Below, piece by piece: positions 22,543-33,700 of a stretch of 64,000 nucleotides of DNA. Within the stretch, counting starts at the first letter, position 1. Every line of letters begins with the position of its first letter. This DNA is from Norana najaformis (taxonomy: Eukaryota; Annelida; Clitellata; Crassiclitellata; Hormogastridae), in the NCBI GenBank assembly GCA_964023275.1, contig OZ029916.1, forward strand, positions 44,244,080-44,308,079. The letters are read 5' to 3'. The position numbers were made by a program, and so were the translations under genes. The notes below the pieces were generated by a model. The model saw nothing but the letters and a program-made list of their open reading frames with translations. It did not search any database and was not told the DNA's origin.

Positions 22543-23323
22543 GGGCAATAACCCCCGGACAATAACCCCCTATGCAAAAAAACCCGGACAATAACCCCCT
22601 ATACTGATACAGTGCATACAGTACAGAGTAGACATGAAAGAATGACCAAACATCCTAGAACTAAATAGTGTACAATTGTTAGACAGTTGGGCTCAGAGTA
22701 CACAAGAAAGACTTAGCATACATCAAAAATTAATTATTAGACAATTATTAAACAATTGGAGACAAAGCAGACATGGAAACCTTACCATACATTAAAGACC
22801 AATTATTAGACAACTGGGCTAAGAGTACACAAGAAAGACTTAGCATACATCAAAAATTAATTATTAGACAATTATTAAACAATTGGAGACAAAGCAGACT
22901 GGAAACCTTACCATACATTAAAGACCAATTATTAGACAATTGGGCTCAGAGTAGACATGAAAGAATTACCATACAACATGAAAGAGGTCAACTACTATAT
23001 AATAGAAGTGGTTTATGGAAAATACAAAGTTTAAAAATTTGATCTATTTCTATCCATGATGGAATTTATAAAATCTGATTAAGGAAAAGATAAACTAAGT
23101 TTTGAAGGTTATGTATACGTAAAGCAGAAAAATTTAGCAAATGGTGTAGTGCCGTTTGAGTGCGAAAAGCGGCGAATATGTCTAACAAATTAATATATAA
23201 ATTATGATTAATATACACTTTTTAAATATTTATATAATTAATATATGAGTTTAGGGGATTCTGCCCGGGTTTTTTTGCATGGGGGGTTATTGTCCCGAGG
23301 GTTATTGTCTGGGGGTTATTGTC
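22543..23323. mobile_element. Unclassified inverted-repeat element with GGACAATAACCCCC termini
   Basis: The left end 22543-22610 (GCAATAACCCCCGGACAATAACCCCC, CTATGCAAAAAAACCCGG) is the reverse complement of the right end 23265-23323 (CCCGGGTTTTTTTGCATGGGGGGTTATTG and so on). Each end carries three copies of GACAATAACCCC. The interior holds a tandem repeat. A possible 7-bp flanking duplication CTATTAT (22527 and 23332) is offset from the ends and unproven. No transposase is recognised, so this is probably a non-autonomous or foldback DNA transposon. Confidence 0.75.
22682..22975 (+). repeat. 126/127-bp tandem repeat encoding a 42-residue unit
   Basis: GGGCTNAGAGTA(C/G)ACA(A/T)GAAAG units start at 22682, 22809 and 22935. 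The period of 126 is 42 codons, and an open frame (22773-23042) crosses the second and third units, reading LPYIKDQLLDNWA and LIIRQLLNNWRQSR. The first unit has one extra A (AGACATGG against AGACTGG) that breaks the frame. The two halves of each unit are also similar (QLLDNWAQS and QLLNNWRQS), suggesting an original 63-bp repeat. Whether it is translated is unknown. Confidence 0.7.
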
Positions 23324-24069
23324 CTATAAGCCTATTATGCATAATGCGGCAGCACAGTTCAGAAACATCATGGTCACATGGTACAACAGGATGCACTGTA
23401 GCTGCTTCAAAGCTAACTTCTATGTCGCCTGGAATGACGTGATGCAACAAGTTCTCTGAATTTGAAAACTCGGGCATGAAGAAAAGGATGTCTGTTCGAC
23501 CGAAAGGCACGTTTGAATTTCTTGTTTGCCGAATATGATGTGAATTCCAAAACCTGCTTTGATTGATCTAGTTCATCCTAGAGACAATCCAAAGAGTAAC
23601 AGCTTATTTAACACAAGTGAATAGGATTGAAAAGTAGGTCAAGTGTTGCAATAGTTAATCTTAAAGAATGTGGTTCAGAAATTGTGATTCTCAGGTAAAG
23701 CATAAACAAGACAGGAGTGCTGCAAGGATTTCCTTGCAGTTTTCATGACTTGACAAGAAGAATTGCCTTAATGTTATGCACTGGTTCGAGTGCCAGACGC
23801 ATAGGTTCAACGCATATGCATTCGGAGTCTGCAACGCGTACCTGATCAAATAGGCAAAAGTTTCTGGTAATACATGTTAAAATTTTCATAACTGTTAACT
23901 CGAATCTTCATACATGGTTGATTGTGTTTGGACTTTGGATGACAGACGGGACTTAGAAAATATCTAGTGCGCATTAGAGAGCTATTTAGTGCGTAGGCCT
24001 ATGAGATATAATGTAAAACAGTGCATGATGGAAATAGCATTAATTCACATCTCAATCACTGTTCCAAGG

Positions 24070-24455
24070 GAGCCAATCAGAATACCTCTGCAGTAGGTCT
24101 CAGCAAGTGGACATTGGTTCTGCTCGGTCTGATCCTTATTTCTGCACTGCTGGTGTCCCACAACGATCTGCCCTTGGCCCCTTATTATTCACAATCTTCG
24201 CATCACCAGTCAGCCGCATAGCCAACCACTTTGGAGTGAAGTTACAGCAGTACGCTGATGACACTCAGCTTTACATTGCTCTGTCACCCACTGATCTGTC
24301 AGGCAAAGTAACGCTGTTCTATTCATGAATGGTTTTGTTTTAATGGCTTTGCCATAAATCCATATAAATCTGAGGCGATCATGTTTGGCTCACGTCAAAG
24401 TCTGCATTCTCTCCCTTCACATTCCAATATTGATCTAGCTGGCACTGTAATGTAG
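24070..24455 (+). pseudogene. LINE reverse-transcriptase fragment with YADD box
   Basis: Shows AGVPQRSALGPLLF, ASPVSRIANHFGV and QQYADDTQLYIAL, the core of an L2/CR1-like polymerase. After a frame shift it continues FHEWFCFNGFAINPYKSEAIMFG. It is truncated on both sides and is a clear relic. Confidence 0.85.
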
Positions 24456-25108
24456 ATGGACAGTAGACACAAAGACTAGTAAAGGCTATAGGGGATGGTG
24501 TTTGGGATTTGGTAGACAGACACGAATTAGGAAATAACGAGTAGGGCTAGGAAACGAATATAGGGCGTCTTTCACAACAGCTAACTGTGTTCAACATTGT
24601 CAGTAATGTAATCCACTAAATAAAGATTACAGTTCAATCTCTCAGTAAGAAACAACCCACAAGAGAATGTGCTGTCTTCTGTCACTTGTTCCCGTAATTT
24701 AATAGCAACGTATAGAAGCCTTAGAGTTTACAATATCGAACTCTTCTACACTGAAGAAAGGCAGACAACACCTGATAAGGTTCTTTTGGCATACCTGCTA
24801 AATACCCATTAAACAAAACTCAATAGCGACCTGTCCAAAAAACTCCCATAAAACGAACCAATATTCATCAATGAGCTAAAAAATATCATCTGGTAGTTGG
24901 CACATTCACGACGAAGAATAGTCCACCAATTTGGTGTACTTGCTCCATCTAAGTAGCTTTGAGAAATACTATTATCGTATCTGTGGAAGAATCGTTGAAT
25001 GTCTCGTATTATGACATTATCCGTGCCAGTCACCTCTTGGAAAACCTTGGTTCTTAGAAACTGTTTCAAGGAAGTATCCTGCAATTATGCATGGATCATT
25101 GTTGGTCT

Positions 25109-28100
25109 CTAACTCCGCCTCGGGGAGATGCAAATTAGCAACTCCCCGTGCCGGTCCCAAGCCCGGAAAAAGGAGGAGGGTTTTCAGATGCGCTGACAGT
25201 AAAAAAACAAAGACGATTGAAATCGGATGCCTGGAAACTTAAATCCACGAACATGCCGGCCCAGACGTCGCCCGGCAGGGGCCGCTCCGCGAATCCAACT
25301 GAGCGATCGGGGTTGGATCGAAAAGTCAGCTACCGAAAGAAAGATTACACCTGCTAAAGACGTACTATCTAGTAGGAACATGGAGCGTTCGAACACTGTG
25401 GGCGGCAGGCAAACTGCAGGTGCTTCAGGAAGAGATGAAAGATACAAATGCGACATCCTTGGAATTTCGGAAATGCGTTGGACATTGGCGGGAGAAATGA
25501 ACGGAAGTAAAATCATATGGTCAGGAAACGAGAGCAGACATGAAGCAGGTGTCAGATTTCTGTTAAACAACAAAGCTCGCGACGCCTTGATAGGATATAA
25601 ACCAGTAAGCGACAGAATATTAGTGGCAAGATTTGGAGCCCAACCATTCAACATAACAGTCATTCAAGTGTATGCACCCATAGCAGGGAGCTCAGATGAA
25701 AACATCGAGAGGTTTTATGCAGATTTAACATCAACTGTTGAAGAAGTACCTATGCGAGATGTGCTTATTATCGGAGACGATTGGAACGCAAAGATTGGCT
25801 CAGACAACACAGGGTGGGAGAAAATCATGGGAAGATTTGGATATGGGGATAGAAATGAATGTGGTGAGAAGTTGTTGGAAGTTGCAATGGATGACGAATG
25901 GATGATCTGTAACACAAGGTTCCAACAGAAAGATTGTCGTAAATGGACATGGCGCTCTTGCGATAACAAATCCAGAAATGTGATAGGTCTGATATTAATT
26001 AATGTGCGATGGACAACCTCAGTACAGCAATGACGGACATTTCAGGGTGCAGATGTGGATACAGAATACAGCCTGGTGATTGCAAACTTTAAAATAAAAC
26101 TCAAACGGAAACACAAGGTGGAACCACAGAAATAAAAGAAATACATCAAGACTGGCTGAAAAAGAAATTCCGAGTGCATATCAAAATGCAATAGAAACAA
26201 AACTTACAGAACTTGGTGAGGAACAGGATATCAATAAAAGGGCAGAGCAATTTACTGCAACGATAACGGAGGCAGCACAACAGGTGATTCCAGAACAAGA
26301 GAAGGTCAATAAAAGAATGGATCACACCAGAGACTATGAGACTGTGCAAGAAAAAAGAAAACTGAAGATCAGAAGAGACAGCTCGGACACAGCAGAGGAA
26401 CTATACAGGGAAAAGCAAAGTACCTAAAGCGGAAAGAGCAGACAAAGCCAAATGGCTCGAAGACCAATGCAGAAACGTAGAAAAATATTACGGAAAATGC
26501 AAAATAAGAGAGGTATACAAGATGATAAGGAATATAAACAAAAGCTGGCAGCCATGAGTTACAGCAATCAGGGATGAAAAGGGTGCAGTGCTGATGAACA
26601 AAACAGACATTGTACAAAGATGGACAGATTACTGTAGCAACTTGCACAAAGCACAAATGGATCAAGATATTGCAGAACAGGTAGTCACAGAACTGAAAGA
26701 AATATCTCCACCAATTGAAGATATTGAAAGTGATATTTTGGAAGCAGAAGTGAGAAGAGCTGTGCAATGATTGAAAAACAACAAAAGTCCTGGAAACGAT
26801 GGTATAACAGGCGAGATGGTAAAAAAAATGGAGGAGATATCATGATACAGGAGATACACAAGCTTTGTAATGCAATATGGAAAGAACGACGCACACCGGA
26901 GGAATGGAAGAAATCAATTCTAGCTGTTCTTCACAAGAAAGGAAATGCACTAGAATGCAGTAATTATAGAACTATCGCACTGATAAGTCACTTTGGTAAA
27001 GTATTGATAATGATACTAACAGAGAGACTTAGAAGTCAGATTGTAGAACATCTTTCAGACGAGCAGGCGGGGTTTAGAAGAGATAGAAGTACTGTACAAC
27101 AGATACTAACAGTGAGACTGATAGGAGAAAAAGCCCGAAGAAAGAACAAGAAAATCTATAACTGCTTTGTAGACTTCAAAAAGGCTTTCGATAGCAGAGA
27201 TAAAAAACATGGTCGGTCTTGGAATCGTATGGCGTGGATAATAAATTGACTCGTCTACTGAAGGAAGTCAACAGCAATGCAAAGGCAGCGGTCAAAATGT
27301 GTGGCGAAACTGGAGTTTGGTTTGACACTAGCAGAGGTGCAAGACAGGGTGACCCAATATCACCAAGTGTTTTCATCACACGCCTAGAAAGAGCACTGGA
27401 TAAGATCAAGGAAAACGATGGAGAATTGGTCAGCGGCATAAGGATCAATAATCTTTGCTTTGCTGACGATATTGACCTGATTGGAGCACACAGTGCAAAC
27501 ACTGAACGAAAAAGGAAAGAGATATGGCCTTAACATTAATTTAAAAAAAACAAAGACAATGGCATTTGGGAAAAAGAATTTAACAAAGAAGATGGTCGTG
27601 GACGGCATTCAGTTGGAAAATGTGGTAAAGGTTACATACCTTGGATATAATATGACATATGACTTGGACTATAGGAAAGAAGTATGAGTCAGAACTGCAA
27701 AGGCGACTGAAAGCTATGGATAAAATCTGGAAAAGCAAAGCCATAAAACTGGAGACAAAACTGAGCGTTCTGAAAACATGTGTTTTCAGTAGCATGTTAT
27801 ATGGATGTGAGGCTTGTGTTAATTACGAAAGACGTTGAAAGAAGGATACTGGCCTTCGAGAGAAAATGCTATATGAAGATTATGAAAATAGGATGGACAC
27901 AAAAGGTGAGCAGTGCAGAACTATACAGACGGATACATCTCAAAGAGAACTTGATGCAGAATGTAGTCCAGAGGAAACTGGGATTATTTGGTCACATATG
28001 TTATATGAGCAACGATGGGAAGATCAAGACATTAGTGTTCGGAGATGGATGGACCAAACAAGAGAGGACGATCCCACAAAGAATGGATAGACGACATAAT

Positions 28101-28214
28101 CGAATGGTGTGGAACATCACTCCAGGAGCTGAGCCACGCCGCACTGGAAAGACAACAGTGGAAGAATATAGTGAAAATGGCATCGGACTCCAACGGGCGT
28201 TGTACCCATAGTTT

Positions 28215-28262
<48 letters not shown>
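25109..28262 (+). mobile_element. RTE-type non-LTR retrotransposon, nearly full length, decayed
   Basis: An exact 11-bp target duplication ATTGTTGGTCT flanks it (25098-25108 and 28263-28273). The 5' end has the RTE-like CCGTGCCGGTCCCAAGCCCGG. An apurinic endonuclease follows: GTWSVRTLWAAGKLQ in one frame, then CDILGISEMRW, VIQVYAP, IIGDDWNAKIG and WTWRS. In the terminal motif the usual Asp is Gly (RNVIGLIL). The polymerase shows WKKSILAVLHKKG, NYRTIAL, DEQAGFRRDRST, FVDFKKAFD, ARQGDPISP and FADD. The RTE-like C-terminus has TKDVERRILAFERKCY and WIDDIIEW. The tail is (GAT)16. Frameshifts and stops break it at several points, so it is inactive. Confidence 0.93.
28214..28262. repeat. (ATG)n tail of the RTE element
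   Basis: Sixteen ATG/GAT units directly before the right-hand target duplication. This is the usual 3' tail of RTE elements, not an independent microsatellite. Confidence 0.9.
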
Positions 28263-28265
<3 letters not shown>

Positions 28266-28629
28266 GTTGGTCTTGTTTGCCTGCAGCCACATTATGCTCC
28301 TGGAATAACCATCAATTCACGCACTGATGCAAATTCCATATGGTTACAGCCTGTCATAACCATCAATGTGCCATATGAAATTGAGAACTTTGCTGTAGTA
28401 AGATAGTCGATCAAAACGGCGCTTTCGTCGCAATTCCACTCCACCGAGGTCAAGCATTGAACAAATTATTCTGTTTCTCTACTACAGTGTAAATTATTAA
28501 GCAGGCATTTCTAGTGCATCTATCAGTAACCGTGCAACTGACTCTAACCAGCCATTTCCTGCTCAATGATTAAAACAACCCTTGTCATTTCTAGGTCTCT
28601 ACGTTGGCGGGCTATAGTTCAGCAACCTC

Positions 28630-28945
28630 AAAACACGCTTTCGAAGCCGCAGACTAATACTTATCCCATGACGTATAGACAAGATCGCCCTAATATCCGT
28701 GTACTTCAGGTCATAATCAAAATATGTATACGGATAAAATGACTGCATTCTATCAAAGCGCTTCTGCAATCCAGAGTGCCTATTAACAACTGTCGTGTTT
28801 ATAATTACTAATAATAGGAGCACTTATAAACAACGATCACAGCTCATCGCTTTTGTTTAAGTCGGCCACACTACACAGATTTAATCTAGCGTGCACTAGA
28901 TAGTTATATAGTGCGCACTAGATAATATCCAGTCCGCCCTAGATA
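28630..28945. repeat. Duplicated upstream block of copy 3 (matches 10070-10420)
   Basis: Aligns with the DNA upstream of copy 2 from GAAGCCGCAGACTAATAC to the TAGTGCGCACTAGATA palindrome. Homology resumes at about 30215 (TCGTATGTCCCCTCTG), bracketing a 1.26-kb insertion. Confidence 0.75.
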
Positions 28946-28960
28946 TTCCCATTATTACCT

Positions 28961-28982
28961 AGCGTCCGTTATAACGGACGCT
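28961..28982. repeat. Perfect 22-bp palindrome at the edge of the piggyBac-like insertion
   Basis: AGCGTCCGTTA and TAACGGACGCT are exact reverse complements. The core GTCCGTT..AACGGAC recurs in the inverted ends at 29300 and 30085, so it may be a further end of the same element family. Confidence 0.7.
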
Positions 28983-29307
28983 CAGAAAATACGTTGCCAA
29001 AATTAGAGGCAAATGTATTGTAGGTTCTTCACTAATTTTTTAAAATGTTGGGACATTGGGCTATAGATTCCAATATTGTGCTTACCGGATTATGTCAGTT
29101 GGAGATATATGTTGGTTTGGTTTTGCGTCTGCTACAAGCGTGACGAAAAAACCTCGTCACCGCTAGTATGTATATCTTTATTTGGTGTTGAACCAGAAAT
29201 TATTCAAAGAAAGTGTTGTTGTTTATAGGTCCATATGTTGACAAAATACTATGGCAATCACTGCTTGTTTTACCATGGAAATTTCCACTGAAATGTTGGT
29301 GTCCGTT

Positions 29308-30076
29308 TTAACGGACGTCGGGCACTAGCCCGTATACCGTCATGTTTTCCAACAGTAAGGTCACCAAAGCTCATTGTCCCAACCCTTACACCTGTCATTA
29401 CATTAATAAGCCAGAAAGCGCAAATTTCCATCAACAACTGACAACCATGAATGACATACCATAGATGACAATGCAGGTGAAGAATCCTTGTGTCCAAAAG
29501 TTGAAACCAAGCTGCTCCACCTCTAAAATCAAGGTATGAGTAGCGTTGATCAGTTAGATCAGCAGGTTGTGTGTCATAGAACACGGATCAGGCAACGAAA
29601 TTGGTGGTTGTGAATCTCTGTTTACCTATTTGAAGTAACAGTGGTCAACTCATGGTATCTCTCTCGCAAAGTACATGGAGGCGGCCACAGTTTGTTTGAC
29701 TTCAGGCGGCAGCTGGCTGTAAGTTTACTCAAGAGCTATGCTGTGCCATCCATCCAAGGTCGACGTGCTCCTGCTGTACTGTCTGAAGTACAGCACAATG
29801 GTAATAATCACTGGATTTTATGAGGAGACACAGACCGTCGTTTCAAGGCTTGTACAAAGAAGACAATAGGGTCTATATCGTTGTGAGGAATATGACGTAG
29901 GCCTTCATCCTGACTGTAACAAGTACTGTCACTGTGCATAAAACCTCATATCGTAAATAAATGTGGCACATCATCAAAAATATGCTGGAAACATTGCATC
30001 ATATAGGTAGAAGGCTTGATTTTGTAAGAGTAACCTAAGTTATGGTTATCACTGGGCTAGTGCCCGGCGTACGTTA
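29308..30076 (+). mobile_element. piggyBac-like element relic with TTAA-flanked inverted ends
   Basis: Left: TTAA then CGGACGTCGGGCACTAGCCC. Right: GGGCTAGTGCCCGGCGTACG then TTAA. With outer flanks the ends match 30 of 33 positions as reverse complements (29300-29332 and 30053-30085). Inside, 29626-29820 reads FEVTVVNSWYLSRK and FDFRRQLAVSLL. After a frame shift come RRFKACTKK and LYRCEEYDVGL, as in the C-terminal part and Cys-rich tail of piggyBac transposases. The N-terminal and catalytic parts are absent, so it is inactive. Confidence 0.75.
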
Positions 30077-30256
30077 AAACGGACAGTATGTAAAGTACTC
30101 TTGTTGTAGTTGGTAGCATTAAATAAGTTGTCAGCGATGTTACTGCACTAAGTTCTTGAGATTTCTGAAACTATAACTTAATCTGCTCAGTTTTACAACT
30201 TTGGGCACTAATGGAATAAAAAAAAATCGTATGTCCCCTCTGGGCTTCCATATAAT

Positions 30257-30726
30257 ATTCTTCAAGTCTCGAGTAGTGCATAGCCACGTGAAATGACTGG
30301 GCCGTGAAGGTTCATTATCAGCAGACATATTCATGCGAAATTATTCAGCCGGAAATCAGTTCAAACGCCGGACTTAATAGAGTTGGCTGTGCAATAAACG
30401 CGTTGCTACAAAGATTTTCAACATCAACATTTAGTTTGTGTGGGTATAATAATCGTTTTGTTTAGGCTTTTGCTTTAAACTGTTATCAGTTTATTATGAT
30501 GCGTTTATTTGTTACATTTAATGGACAATCATGAGATTATTCAGACAACCACCGGTTTTATTCGGAAATACGTTATGCTGTGGAATATCTGTTGCTAGAA
30601 AATTACAAACTGGAAAGTCATTATGTATGGGCCTATAAGTAACTTAATTGTTTTCGTAAATTTTAGGTTTGGAAGCTTTTACTTTACATGTAACCGCATC
30701 GATTAAAATAACATTATTTTCTGTAG
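30257..30726 (+). promoter_or_regulatory. Conserved 5' flank of copy 3
   Basis: Paralogous to the flanks of copies 1, 2 and 4. The candidate leader-exon donor is GTGGGT at 30440, and the acceptor CTGTAG ends at 30726. The segment from the acceptor to the ATG is nearly identical to copy 4. Confidence 0.4.
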
Positions 30727-30745
30727 GACTCTCTGACGGCTGGAA

Positions 30746-33700
30746 ATGGACCCAGAAGACGCCGACTACAAGTGTACTCTGAACGAGTATAGTCTACAGA
30801 AAGCGATCAAGAAACGGAACGAGGATCCGGAACAGAGATTTGGAGCCGTACAAGCTCTGAGACAGTGGATCCGAGAACAGCCACACTACACCTGTAGAAC
30901 CGGTCAGTAACCAATCAACATATGCCACTATTTATCCGCATTCAGTCAAACTTCTCTTTTGTTACTTTCTTCGTCGTTAATTAAGCTCAGTTATGTGTTC
31001 AGTAAATTCATACTAAATCGCAATCGTAATTCTAAAATTTCTAAGTCACTACTGAACATCTAAGCGTACGGCATTAGTTTATTCACAAGTCAGTGGAATT
31101 GTCCACTGATACTACATTGCGTCATTGCGGTAAGAAGGATCATCGTCTTGTCAAAAGCTCAACAAACTCTATTTAATTTTCGACATCGAAGTTTAAGCGA
31201 TTTAAGATTTCGTATTGGCTGGAAATTCTAAATCAGATCCAGCGATATGAAGCCACGATGTTACCCTTGGGCCATCAAGTTAATAAAGGCAGTTATGGAA
31301 TGTCGACTGTGAAGACCATACCCTACTCTATCGTGGTCTAACCGAATCTGATGGAAATTACACTCGAACCGGAAAGAATGGGTCTAAATTTTAATTAATG
31401 CAACTACGGACATATTTTAGAGCAACTTGAGAATCACTCTAATAACAGTCTGTGAATCTATTCGATTGTGGTCGTTTGACAGCGTTCTTGTTAGTCTCCC
31501 TCTCCTTTCATGCCGTTACTACTCTAATTCATGCCCTTATCTGCACCAGGGTGGACTTTGGTAACGCTATCTTTGCTGGACTCTCACTTGCCAATATTTC
31601 CAAGCTTCAATCTGTTCTCAATGCTTCTGCCCGTCTTATTGGAGGCGTCCCCAGGTATGGCCATATAACTTCCTTTATACGGGACACTCTACACTGGCTT
31701 CCCATTCAGCAGCGTATCCAGTTCAAGATCCTAACGCTTATGCGTAATTGTCTCGTTGGCTCTGCTCCATCATATCTTAGGGACTTCTGCATTTCGGTCT
31801 CCTTGGTTCCAGGCTGTAGCACTCTCCGGTCGGCCTCCCTTGGACTTCTGACTGTCCCTCGTATGCGCACTGCTACAGCGCAATCTTGAAGCTTTGCCTA
31901 TGTTGGACCCAATAGCTGGAATCGCCTTTCCCGATAGCTCCGGCTAGTATTCCTCAGTTTGTCTCTTCCGCAGTTTCGCAAGCGCATGAAGTCTGTATTA
32001 TTTGCCAGTGGTCTCACTGGTTCGGGTCGGGAGCGCTTCTGATGAGTCTATTCTTGAAATGGCGCTTTATAAATGTCAGATTACAATTACAATTACAACA
32101 GAATGTTCTACGTAGGCTTTCTGAGTGATTTCTCGAACTAGGCCTAACTACCCTTTATATAGCGTTTTACATGCGTGTTTCACTCCAATTCGAGTTTACG
32201 ACCTAACGGCATCAGCCGGATGTCCTCATTAACTCTCGTATTCAAAGGATCAACATCCGTTTGATCATCGCGGCGAAAATCTTTAGTGTCGGTCCGCGGT
32301 CTAGTAAGTTCGCCAGATGGCCCTCGGGTCGTTAATTAACGTCCGTTAATTATTCGTTATCAAAGGGGTTGTGAGGTGCGTGGCAAAAGGTGTCTTCGTA
32401 ACCTCGCGGTAGCCAGATGTCGTCGCTTGCTCTTGGAATTCTCCGATCAACCGTCCGCATCTACGCTACCTTGGGCAGGTGATACAATTATAGTGAATCT
32501 CTGGAAATCTGACACGTCCGTAACAGTGACCTACAAACTTGCCCCTAAGAATGTACCGATAGATCAAAATATAATTGAAAAATAGATTATGTTTATTTGC
32601 AGATACCATATTTCTCATGGCTGTTTTACGTCGAGCTAAGTTCAGCCATTTGGGGGCAAGACAAATGATTGACGACAGCATGACTGCTCGAACCATCTAT
32701 CCTGATTACATGGCTAATCTCGATCTTCATGACCCCAGCATTCTGGCATTTTTAGAGGCTGGGTAACACATGCCTTTAATTTATAAACTATTACCTAATC
32801 TATAGTCTACTCAAAACACTTTTATTCATTTATTCAAATGTCCATCCATTCATTTCATCTGTTTACATGACGCAATTGTAGTAATGTACAGGGCACCATC
32901 GATCCCTGGTACGTCGTACCCTGTCCTACAGTCCATTTCGCGATTGTGGGAGAGTATTGGCATTGGGCGGCCTCGAGTAACAAATTAATGTGGCAGGAAG
33001 ATGGCGTATAGGGATTATGAGATGGTGGTAGACGATTGGCAGTCGAGAGGCTTGTAGGAAGTCCTGTGTCCACGAACACTGCGGGAAACATTGCGTCCAG
33101 CTTATAAAGGTTACATTGAGCCAAACGGGTGGGGGTCAGATCGAAAACGGTTGTTTAAGCCATGAATGAATGAATGAATGAATGAATGAATGAATGAATG
33201 AATGAATGAATGAATGAATGAATGAATGAATGAATGAATGAATGAATGAATGAATGAATGAATGAATGAATGAATGAATGAATGAATGAATGAATGAATG
33301 AATGAATGAATGAATGAATATTAAGAGATTAACGTGCCAGACATCAAAAATAATTTGAATCAGAGGCACGGTCAGTCGCTCAGGGGAAGACAGGCAGTAG
33401 CAAAAAAGGGAAGCTAGGTGATAGGTGAGTTGGCAAAATAGAAGGTTTTAAGTTGCCGGTAGAAGCACGAGACTGATGGAACGGATCTGATAGAGAAAGG
33501 AATGTTGTTCCAAATCACAGGCGAGGCCGAACTGAAAGCATGTTCCCCAGTGACTTTGCCCACATAAGGTTGTCGCAGCTCCAGAGGGTCACTAGATCGT
33601 GCGTTACGAACAGGAACATGAAAATCAATTAAAGATCGGAGATAGGCAGGTTGCTGGGCATGGAGAAGTTGGTAGATGATTGTAGCTATTTTAAAACCAA

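Noticed and set aside
33136..33369. 77-codon frame of repeated Ile-His-Ser-Phe
   Set aside because: Translation of the (GAAT)n LINE tail.
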